Of a DNA stretch of 5,405 nt, positions 1 to 4,881 are shown piece by piece. Numbering within the stretch: the stretch's first letter is position 1; the number at the start of each line of letters is the position of its first letter. The translations under genes were made by a program, and so were the position numbers. The notes under the pieces are model-generated. The model had not been told where the DNA came from. It was given only the letters and a program-made list of their open reading frames with translations, and did no database searches. This DNA comes from Chlamydiia bacterium. GTDB lineage: Bacteria > Chlamydiota > Chlamydiia > Chlamydiales > FEN-1388. The stretch spans positions 1-5,405 of the forward strand of contig JAQGPK010000025.1 of the NCBI GenBank assembly GCA_028293095.1, in the 5' to 3' direction.

Positions 1-1054
1 GCTGCTACCCATCGATGTCTCTTGCGCGCATAAAAATTCCGTCGTTGCCACAATGAATGTGGGAGTAACGCCAGATGGTATAGCCATAACACCTGATAAT
101 CACTTTGCCTATGTTGCAAATAACAACAATTATGGAATTGGAGGACAAGATTCAGTCACTGTCTTGGATCTCAAAAACAATACGTTCAAAAAAACAATCC
201 ATGACAGCAGCTTTCAAGAACCATTTCGGATAGCCATCAGCCCAGATGGCAAAAAAGCCTATGTAGCCAATAGCAATGGCACAACACTTTCGATTATCGA
301 CACAAAAAACAATACCGTTATCGGTACGATTGGTGGTTTTGATGGTCCCTCAGGCATCGTCATCACTCCAAATGGCAAATATGCCTATGTCAACAACTAT
401 GGAGGCCCCGGAGGCGTTGGTAGTGGCAACGGAACAACAGTAAGCATTGTAGATTTAAAGAGAAAGCAGATCATCGGCACCATTACCGTAGGACTTGCTC
501 CTGCTGCTTTGGCAATGTCATCAAACGGCAAATTTGTCTATTCAATTAATTATGTCGATGGCAATCCAGGCACCGGCACTCTGAGCATCATTAAGACAAA
601 AAACAATAGTGTTATCAACACCATCTCCGGATTGTCCGGACCATTTGGTATTGCAGTAACACCAGACGACAAACATGCATATGTAACGAATTTTGGAAGC
701 AATAATTTTGCACCGATTGGCTCAACGGTAAGTGTCGTTCGATTGCATCACCAGCCGAAAATTGTGAAGACAATTCGTCTCGGTATTCAGCCATCAGGAA
801 TTGCAATTACGCCAAATGGCCGTTACGTCTATGTATCGAACTATAATACACTCTATGCAGGTGCTAGTTTTACAAATCTCACGCCAGGTGGGGGAACGGT
901 GAATATCATCAATACTCGTACAAATAAAGTGATCTCTCCAACAATCAATGTGGGACAGGCGCCTAATAGCATTACCATATCGTCAAATGGTAAGTTTGCA
1001 TATGTTACAAACTATATATCGAATACTGTGAATGTGATTCAGCTTAAAAATTGA
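1..1054 (+). CDS. YVTN/YncE-type seven-bladed beta-propeller protein, 5' end outside window
   Basis: The protein is a chain of about seven repeats of the form GIAITPDGKYAYVTN...TVSVIDTKNNTVIGTI, the signature of YVTN-family propellers. Counting from the ATG at 53, the conserved strands begin near residues 8, 57, 99, 149, 198, 248 and 304. The frame stays open to the left edge (reading LLPIDVSCAHKNSVVAT before the ATG), and KNSVVATM matches the last strand of the other repeats. The ATG at 53 is therefore internal, and the true start lies upstream. The last blade ends at TVNVIQLKN without its outer strand, so the N-terminal strand probably closes the ring as a seven-bladed velcro propeller. SCA before HKN could be a signal peptidase site, which would make this an exported protein; that is inference. 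Blades 3 and 6 carry long Gly/Asn-rich loops. Such proteins are usually secreted or periplasmic; the ligand is unknown, and lactonase-like activity cannot be claimed. Confidence 0.9.
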   Translation, partial: LLPIDVSCAHKNSVVATMNVGVTPDGIAITPDNHFAYVANNNNYGIGGQDSVTVLDLKNNTFKKTIHDSSFQEPFRIAISPDGKKAYVANSNGTTLSIIDTKNNTVIGTIGGFDGPSGIVITPNGKYAYVNNYGGPGGVGSGNGTTVSIVDLKRKQIIGTITVGLAPAALAMSSNGKFVYSINYVDGNPGTGTLSIIKTKNNSVINTISGLSGPFGIAVTPDDKHAYVTNFGSNNFAPIGSTVSVVRLHHQPKIVKTIRLGIQPSGIAITPNGRYVYVSNYNTLYAGASFTNLTPGGGTVNIINTRTNKVISPTINVGQAPNSITISSNGKFAYVTNYISNTVNVIQLKN

Positions 1055-1078
1055 AGACCACAGATATCGCCATTTTTT

Positions 1079-1101
1079 GCCTAGAATCTTGGGTATTTTT
1101 T
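1079..1101 (+). terminator. possible weak intrinsic terminator after the propeller gene
   Basis: Shortly after the stop codon at 1054, GCCTAG and TTGGGT can form a short stem with several G-U pairs and a four-base loop, followed by TATTTTTT. The stem is weak, so this is tentative. The 86-base gap to the convergent hydrolase gene shows nothing else clear. Confidence 0.3.
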
Positions 1102-1140
1102 CTGCGATGTCCAAGAAAATAATGGGATTATCTTTCTTCC

Positions 1141-2151
1141 TTACTTCATTTTTTCAGCGAAGAAATCTGTAGCTGTAGCTAAAGCCTTAGCGATAGCAGG
1201 ATCATTAGCGGAATGTCCTCCTTCAGCAATCATCCAAAGAGTGCTGTTTGTCCACTTCTTATGCAAAGAATAAGCCATCTCAGGTAGATCTATTGCATCC
1301 CATCTACCATGAATGATGATCGCTGGTAGATCGGTAATTTTGTGCATTTGAGATAAAACTTGGTTTGGTTTCAAAAAAAAGCGATGGATAGAGTAGTACA
1401 AGAATGCTTTCGTCATGCTGAGAACGAGTTTGTCATTTTGTAGAATTTTTTCCAAAGCTTCTGGGCTAGGAAGATGAGTAGAACAGATCATATCAAACCG
1501 TATAAACGTACGAGCCGCTTCCATATGAACTTGTGGATTGGGATCAATAATTCTATTGTAATAAGCGGAAAGTAAATCATTACGCTCCTCTTCAGGAATA
1601 TAACTTAGAAATGGCTCATATGCTTCAGGAAACACTTTTCCCATTCCGTAAACCACATGCAAATAATCCTGTTCCCTTCCGAGAAATATACCCCTTAGAA
1701 TAAATCCCATACAATTTTGTGGGTATTCCTGCCCATACAAAATGGCTAAAGTAGATCCCCAAGAACCGCCAAACACAACCCACTTCTCAATACCTAAATG
1801 CTTCCTTAGAACCTCTATATCAGCTATCGAATGTTGAGGGCTATTCTCATCCATACAAGCAAATGGTTCAGATCTCATCGCTCCTCTTTGATCAAACATC
1901 ACCACATTCCAACGCGTAAGATCAAAAAAACGAGACATAGTATCATTGCAACCAGCTCCAGGTCCGCCATGCAAAATGACAACAGGAATCCCATTTGGAT
2001 TACCATAGGTTGCATAAAACAAGTTATGAACTTCAGATACCTGGATATATCCTTCTTCCCTTGGCTTCTCGGTGGGGTAAAGAGAATGTTCAAAAAGGAC
2101 TTCTTTATGAGAGTTTAGTGATAAGGAAGCTATGTATGAATGAAAAGTCAT
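1141..2151 (-). CDS. prolyl-iminopeptidase-like alpha/beta hydrolase (S33 family)
   Basis: This 336-residue protein has the proline iminopeptidase layout: the YGNPNGIPVVILHGGPGAG block (HGGPG at 61-65, oxyanion region), FDQRG at 86-90, the nucleophile elbow GGSWGS with Ser130, then HGRWD with Asp285 and EGGHS with His313 completing the catalytic triad. Family enzymes remove N-terminal proline from peptides in the cytoplasm. It departs from the family at substrate-recognition positions: the usual WxxWE segment reads FIRFD (216-220), and the later Glu in the RIExHYF-like segment appears as Phe (MTKAFLYYS). The usual DQRGxGRS is DQRGAMRS. The triad is intact, so it should be a hydrolase, but specificity for N-terminal proline is doubtful. 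The N-terminus extends about 20 residues beyond typical family starts. The ribosome site is weak (AGGA about 12 nt upstream), and no other in-frame ATG occurs before the conserved region. No signal peptide is evident. Confidence 0.85.
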   Translation of the reverse strand: MTFHSYIASLSLNSHKEVLFEHSLYPTEKPREEGYIQVSEVHNLFYATYGNPNGIPVVILHGGPGAGCNDTMSRFFDLTRWNVVMFDQRGAMRSEPFACMDENSPQHSIADIEVLRKHLGIEKWVVFGGSWGSTLAILYGQEYPQNCMGFILRGIFLGREQDYLHVVYGMGKVFPEAYEPFLSYIPEEERNDLLSAYYNRIIDPNPQVHMEAARTFIRFDMICSTHLPSPEALEKILQNDKLVLSMTKAFLYYSIHRFFLKPNQVLSQMHKITDLPAIIIHGRWDAIDLPEMAYSLHKKWTNSTLWMIAEGGHSANDPAIAKALATATDFFAEKMK

Positions 2152-2170
2152 AAAAATAAAAAATCCTATA

Positions 2171-2211
2171 AAAATAAAAGTTTACACTTAAACCACAGGA
2201 AAATTTCTGTG
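2171..2211 (-). terminator. possible weak terminator/attenuator upstream of the hydrolase gene
   Basis: Read on the minus strand, a CACAG/CTGTG hairpin (2194-2211) is followed at once by a GTTTA-AGTG-TAAAC hairpin (2180-2193) and then TTTTATTTT. It could end transcripts coming through the tRNA trailer region, or attenuate read-through into the hydrolase gene that starts 20 nt further on. The stems are short and AT-rich. Confidence 0.25.
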
Positions 2212-2374
2212 TGCTTATTCTTCTATCTTAGCTATGAATACTGTACCAAGAAATGACGAAACAATCCATGCAAAACTTCCCTTGTGACTTGGCTTTGACA
2301 GGGTATATGATGCGCTTTTGGCTGCATCGAAAATCTTCGATATCCTCTTGGATTCGATACAAAGTTTTGCTATA

Positions 2375-2435
2375 TTTGCACGATCTCAACATAAGGCGCT
2401 ACATACTGGTAGGCCTTGTGTTGAGATCGTGCAAA
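2375..2435. repeat. long hairpin 1: 23-bp inverted repeat
   Basis: The arms 2375-2397 and 2413-2435 are complementary over 23 positions with one mismatch (2392/2418, a G-U or A-C pair depending on the strand transcribed). Inside the 15-base spacer, CTAC (2399-2402) and GTAG (2409-2412) pair again, leaving one bulged G and a six-base loop, ATACTG. The whole forms an almost unbroken stem of 27 bp. No T-run follows on either strand, so it is not a standard intrinsic terminator. It lies in the trailer of the tRNA operon on the minus strand. Confidence 0.9.
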
Positions 2436-2460
2436 GCTGACCAGGAGAATAATGGGGCTT

Positions 2461-2569
2461 GCCCCCAATTGAAGCCCACAGGAACTTCCAATTATTTAGA
2501 AGCAGGACAGTACAAGTGGTACGGCCTGCTTCTAAATAATTGGAAGTTACGTGAGATACAATTGGGGGC
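2461..2569. repeat. nested palindrome (hairpin 2) reaching into the tRNA-Tyr 3' end
   Basis: The inner arms 2483-2506 and 2525-2548 are perfectly complementary over 24 bp. Within the spacer, GTAC (2510-2513) and GTAC (2519-2522) pair around the loop AAGTG. Outside the main stem, GCCCCCAATTG (2461-2471) and CAATTGGGGGC (2559-2569) form a second, 11-bp inverted repeat with nearly the same centre, separated from the inner stem by 11 and 10 unpaired bases. The right outer arm covers six bases of the tRNA-Tyr acceptor strand, the discriminator base and four bases of trailer. GGGCTT/AAGCCC (2455-2460, 2472-2477) gives an alternative small hairpin that places the left outer arm in its loop. No T-run follows. 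Confidence 0.9.
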
Positions 2570-2644
2570 GATTGGACTCGAACCAACGGAGACCGAAGTC
2601 GAGGGATTTACAGTCCCTTGCCATAGCCACTAGGCGACACCCCC
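2563..2644 (-). tRNA. tRNA-Tyr (anticodon GTA)
   Basis: The minus strand folds as a class II tRNA: acceptor GGGGGTG/CGCCCCC, D-arm GCC/GGC, anticodon stem AGGGA/TCCCT around CTGTAAA (anticodon at 2609-2611), a long variable arm GAC-TTCG-GTC, and T-arm GTTGG-TTCGAGT-CCAAT. GTA with a long variable arm identifies bacterial tRNA-Tyr, which decodes UAC and UAU. The discriminator is A at 2563; CCA is not encoded (the DNA reads ATTG onward), so it must be added by the CCA-adding enzyme. It lies 13 nt after tRNA-Thr, almost certainly in the same transcript. Its acceptor 3' strand is one arm of the nested inverted repeat downstream. Confidence 0.97.
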
Positions 2645-2657
2645 AAGGGTGAGAAAA

Positions 2658-2730
<73 letters not shown>

Positions 2731-2741
2731 GAGAAGGTAAG

Positions 2742-2770
2742 TTTATAACAAAGTATGCCTTTCCTCTCAA
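2742..2770 (-). promoter_or_regulatory. sigma-70-type promoter of the tRNA-Thr/Tyr operon
   Basis: The minus strand carries TTGAGA (2770-2765), a spacer of exactly 17 nt, and TATAAA (2747-2742). The -10 box ends 11 nt before the first base of tRNA-Thr, which leaves a leader of only a few bases. This is a near-consensus arrangement, as expected for a strongly expressed tRNA operon. Confidence 0.8.
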
Positions 2771-2782
2771 GCGTTTTTTGTT

Positions 2783-2813
2783 TTTGCAAGAAAATAGTTA
2801 GCTCGCTTGCAAA
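2783..2813. repeat. 8-bp inverted repeat around the SEC-C gene stop codon
   Basis: TTTGCAAG (2783-2790) and CTTGCAAA (2806-2813) are perfect complements with a 15-base spacer holding the stop codon of the SEC-C gene. On the minus strand it is followed by A-rich rather than T-rich sequence, so it is not a canonical terminator; it could be a transcript-end stabiliser or chance. Confidence 0.45.
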
Positions 2814-3067
2814 TCAGAAACGTCAACTTTTGGTGCTTTTGTAATAGTGCGAATCGGTTTTGGAGCTGATTGTTCGCCTGGTTTTACAACGTTAAAAATG
2901 CGTCCTGCAAGACCTTTTGTCGTAGCACCACTAGTGATGCCTGGAAAAAATCCCGAACGGACCCTAGAGCTAGTAAGTTGTTTTTTAACTTGCGCTTGAA
3001 AACCGCAGCATTTTTTGTATTTCTTACCAGAACCGCAGGAACAGACTTCATTTCGATTTTGTTTCAT
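2798..3067 (-). CDS. short SEC-C zinc-motif protein
   Basis: This 89-residue protein opens with MKQNRNEVCSCGSGKKYKKC followed by a further Cys. That is the SEC-C metal-binding motif, with Cys9, Cys11, Cys20 and Cys21 as likely zinc ligands. The motif is best known from the C-terminus of SecA, where it helps bind SecB, and also occurs in many small stand-alone or multidomain proteins. Here it is the whole recognisable part. Residues 25-89 are basic, Ser/Thr/Pro-rich and probably flexible, with no known domain. The ATG at 3067 is chosen because AGGTG (3079-3075) sits 7 nt upstream and the motif is usually near a terminus. A longer in-frame start at 3217 would overlap the divergent gene and add implausible sequence. 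It is divergent from the TtcA-like gene across a 55-bp gap. Its cellular role is unknown; a nucleic-acid or ribosome-linked role is only a guess. Confidence 0.85.
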   Translation of the reverse strand: MKQNRNEVCSCGSGKKYKKCCGFQAQVKKQLTSSRVRSGFFPGITSGATTKGLAGRIFNVVKPGEQSAPKPIRTITKAPKVDVSDLQAS

Positions 3068-3110
3068 CTTCAAACACCTATTGAATTCTATAAACAAAGA
3101 AGATATCATT

Positions 3111-3120
3111 ATTGTACAAT
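3111..3120. promoter_or_regulatory. perfect palindrome ATTGTACAAT in the divergent gap
   Basis: The 10-bp palindrome lies between the SEC-C start (3067) and the TtcA-like start (3123) and presents TACAAT, a reasonable -10 box, on both strands. It could serve as overlapping divergent -10 elements or as an operator. An alternative plus-strand promoter is TTGAAT (3081-3086), 17 nt, TATCAT (3104-3109), which would give a very short leader for the plus gene. Confidence 0.3.
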
Positions 3121-3122
3121 TT

Positions 3123-3932
3123 ATGCATCCAGATATTCCAATTGCTAAAACATCTTCCCCTCTTGCCCAACCGCCTTGGTGTGGTCTTGGCAAGAAACTC
3201 GAAAGCTCCTTACGCAAGGCAGTCTACACCTATGACATGCTGCATGGCGTTGATAAGCTTGCAGTTGCTTTAAGCGGAGGGAAAGATAGCCTCTCATTAC
3301 TCTACATGCTCAAGGCGGTCTCGGGTCGCGGCATGCCTCCATTTGAACTGGTAGCCATTAATGTTGCGGGAGAGTTTACCTGTGGCGCAGGAGTTGGTCA
3401 AAAATTTCTTGAAAGTGTGTGTGCAAGTCTCAACGTTCCCCTCATCACCTGTGAATCGCATCGCACGCTTGAAACGTTAGAATGCTATGGCTGTTCGAGA
3501 GAACGACGCTCGCTCCTTTTTGCAGCGGCCAAAGAGGCTGGCTGCACGACAATTGCTTTTGGCCACCATAGCGATGATAATGCCCAGACACTTCTGATGA
3601 ATCTCTTCCATAAAGGCGAATTTGCCGGCCTCCTTCCAAAAATTAAGATGGTAGATTATGGGGTTACCATCATTCGCCCTCTCATCTTAACTGAAGAGCA
3701 GTTGATTAAAGAGTTTGCAAAAACCTATGGATTTTCTAGAATTACTTGTCAGTGCCCTGTAGGACAAACTTCAAAGAGAAAAAAAACTGATGATCTCATT
3801 AAAGACATTGAAGAGCACTTCCCACATGCTCGCACAAATCTCTCACAAGCTGCGTTACTCTATGGATCGCAAAAGGCAAATCATGCTGGAGGTAGTATGG
3901 CAGCGGCCAATGGATCCTCTACAAGCACTTGA
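3123..3932 (+). CDS. TtcA-like PP-loop tRNA thiolation enzyme (TtcA/TilS superfamily)
   Basis: This 269-residue protein carries the ATP-pyrophosphatase P-loop SGGKDS at 51-56 after a TtcA-like lead-in (LESSLRKAVYTYDMLHGVDKLAVAL). It then has a CxxC at Cys121/Cys124 within ECYGCSRERRSLLF, the GHHSDDNAQTLLMNLF block (147-162), IIRPL (184-188), and CQCPVGQ with Cys209 and Cys211. TtcA enzymes use ATP and a [4Fe-4S] cluster bound by three cysteines to make 2-thiocytidine at tRNA position 32. Two cysteines of the CxxC and one near the C-terminus match that pattern, so thiolation is more likely than TilS lysidine synthesis. Length fits the family. The ATG at 3123 is chosen because earlier in-frame starts run back over the divergent SEC-C gene; the ribosome site is poor. 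The C-terminus, rich in Ala, Gly and Ser, overlaps the convergent gene by 52 nt. The exact target tRNA is unproven. Confidence 0.85.
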   Translation: MHPDIPIAKTSSPLAQPPWCGLGKKLESSLRKAVYTYDMLHGVDKLAVALSGGKDSLSLLYMLKAVSGRGMPPFELVAINVAGEFTCGAGVGQKFLESVCASLNVPLITCESHRTLETLECYGCSRERRSLLFAAAKEAGCTTIAFGHHSDDNAQTLLMNLFHKGEFAGLLPKIKMVDYGVTIIRPLILTEEQLIKEFAKTYGFSRITCQCPVGQTSKRKKTDDLIKDIEEHFPHARTNLSQAALLYGSQKANHAGGSMAAANGSSTST

Positions 3933-4507
3933 AAAGTTACGCTATAGGTAGATATCCCAACCTCAGACCGCTCTTCAGGGCCCTTAAATAATCCATCCCG
4001 TACTCTCTGGAGCTTTTTTCTTCGTTGTAAATTAATTTCTTGAAAAATCTGCCGAATTTTTTTATTTAGAAAGCGCTCCCCCTTATACCCTGGAAAGTCT
4101 TTTTTGACAGCAGGCAAAAGGGCTGATTGGACGATTTTAAATATCACCGCCTCTTTAGGATCCACTTCAAAGTTTGGACGTAATTCTATTTTTTTATAAA
4201 ACCCCTGAATAGAAACTTTTACATAGTAATGAAAGGCACGCTCTCGTATTTCTGTCTCTTCTTTCTTTTTAAATTTTAGATTCTTTTTTTTAAATTTTTC
4301 AAAAAGAAGATCAATCATTGCAGGCCGATCCTGCTTCTCGTTCTCTTTTGTGATCTCGCCTGTTAAATAGGGGTAAAGATGGGCGGCCACATGTGCCTGA
4401 ATAGATGTATACACACCAGCTACCAGCTGCACCTTTTCTTGAGTACTATGGCTCGTTTTTCCATCTTTTGGGTACTCTATTTCTGTCATAGATCGGATAC
4501 ATAACAT
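3881..4507 (-). CDS. unrecognised basic protein
   Basis: The protein of about 208 residues is not recognised. The middle is strongly basic, with Lys-rich stretches (FEKFKKKNLKFKKKEE, then NLQRRKKLQRVRDG) and many charged helical segments, and it has no signal peptide or membrane segment. This would suit a nucleic-acid-binding or ribosome-associated protein, but that is inference from composition only. The start is uncertain: GTG at 4513, ATG at 4507 (preceded by a weak GAG 8 nt upstream) and ATG at 4489 (sequence MTEIEYPKDG) are all possible, and the last would give 202 residues. Its final 17 codons overlap the end of the TtcA-like gene in antisense, leaving no room for a terminator between them. 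It is divergent from the small exported-protein gene. Confidence 0.7.
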   Translation of the reverse strand: MLCIRSMTEIEYPKDGKTSHSTQEKVQLVAGVYTSIQAHVAAHLYPYLTGEITKENEKQDRPAMIDLLFEKFKKKNLKFKKKEETEIRERAFHYYVKVSIQGFYKKIELRPNFEVDPKEAVIFKIVQSALLPAVKKDFPGYKGERFLNKKIRQIFQEINLQRRKKLQRVRDGLFKGPEERSEVGISTYSVTFQVLVEDPLAAAILPPA

Positions 4508-4606
4508 GTACACATCTCAATTTAACTGTTGAAAATATCATTTATTAAAAGTTAACGTCATTTTTATCATCCCTTTTTTTAATTTGCGGCTACCCAAGAG
4601 GCTTTT

Positions 4607-4849
4607 ATGAAACAGTATACCATGTATGCAACAACGCTCCTTCTCTCACTTTCGAGCTTTATGTCAGCTGAAATTGAAAATGAAAAGATCTACATCCCTA
4701 AAGAGTTCATTGAGCTTACAGATCAAGGAGCGCTTTTATTTCTCAGCGATGAAACTATTCTATCAAATGCTCTCTTTTTTGATGAAAATGGCTACTTTGT
4801 CTACGATGCAAGAAGTATAGACACAAGCAGCCTAGAAGACGATGAGTAA
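4607..4849 (+). CDS. small exported acidic protein of unknown function
   Basis: The 80-residue product begins MKQYTMYATTLLLSLSSF and continues MSA, a short signal peptide with one Lys, a hydrophobic core and a probable cleavage after Ala21. The mature part of about 59 residues is strongly acidic (about 16 Asp/Glu against three Lys/Arg) and ends in SLEDDE. It has no cysteine and no recognised domain. The start is well supported by AAGAGG about 5 nt before the ATG. Export makes the periplasm or outside the cell likely. The next gene starts 32 nt downstream with its own SD, so the two probably share a transcript. No clear -35/-10 pair was found; TTGAAA at 4529 lacks a good partner. Confidence 0.75.
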   Translation: MKQYTMYATTLLLSLSSFMSAEIENEKIYIPKEFIELTDQGALLFLSDETILSNALFFDENGYFVYDARSIDTSSLEDDE

Positions 4850-4881
4850 AAAGAGATCTTGTATCACTTCAAAGGCAATCT

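Larger units (their letters stand above)
2152..2562. other. 411-base stretch without a convincing gene, rich in inverted repeats
   Basis: The stretch lies between the hydrolase start and the tRNA-Tyr 3' end. Its outstanding content is the two long hairpins annotated separately. The section 2215-2385 also has a minus-strand frame of about 56 codons ending in TAA at 2215, without an ATG, SD or recognisable domain. The other minus frames are nearly as open, so this is weak evidence for a decayed gene. A small inverted repeat ATCGAA/TTCGAT sits at 2326-2341. Longer open frames crossing the hairpins on both strands read the palindrome arms twice (SNYLEAG appears on both strands), which marks them as artefacts of the repeats. 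Confidence 0.6.

Noticed and set aside
2215..2385. Decayed minus-strand gene of about 56 codons ending at 2215
   Set aside because: It has no start codon, ribosome site or recognisable domain, and the other frames are nearly as open, so coding is not supported.
2375..2548. CRISPR repeats or integron attC sites
   Set aside because: There are only two palindromes with unrelated stems and no regular spacing, and I see no attC core-site sequences at the stem ends.
2375..2569. Long hairpins as Rho-independent terminators of the tRNA operon
   Set aside because: The stems are far longer than usual and no T-run follows either hairpin on either strand.
2461..2569. tRNA-Tyr as an attachment site with att repeats
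   Set aside because: The 11-bp copy of the tRNA 3' end is inverted rather than direct, very short, and no integrase gene is visible.
2253..2633. Open frame of 126 codons on the plus strand and a 66-codon frame on the minus strand (2386-2586)
   Set aside because: Both cross the palindromes and read the same arms on opposite strands (SNYLEAG...), one runs through the tRNA-Tyr gene, and neither has a convincing ribosome site or domain.
3015..3122. Longer start for the TtcA-like gene at 3015
   Set aside because: The extra 36 residues are antisense to the SEC-C motif, do not resemble TtcA family N-termini, and overlap a well-supported gene.
3068..3217. Longer start for the SEC-C gene at 3217
   Set aside because: It would overlap the N-terminal coding part of the divergent TtcA-like gene, while AGGTG lies 7 nt before the ATG at 3067.
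4626..4820. Second plus-strand frame inside the small exported protein gene
   Set aside because: It is a +1 shadow with no ribosome site and no signal peptide; the frame from 4607 has both.
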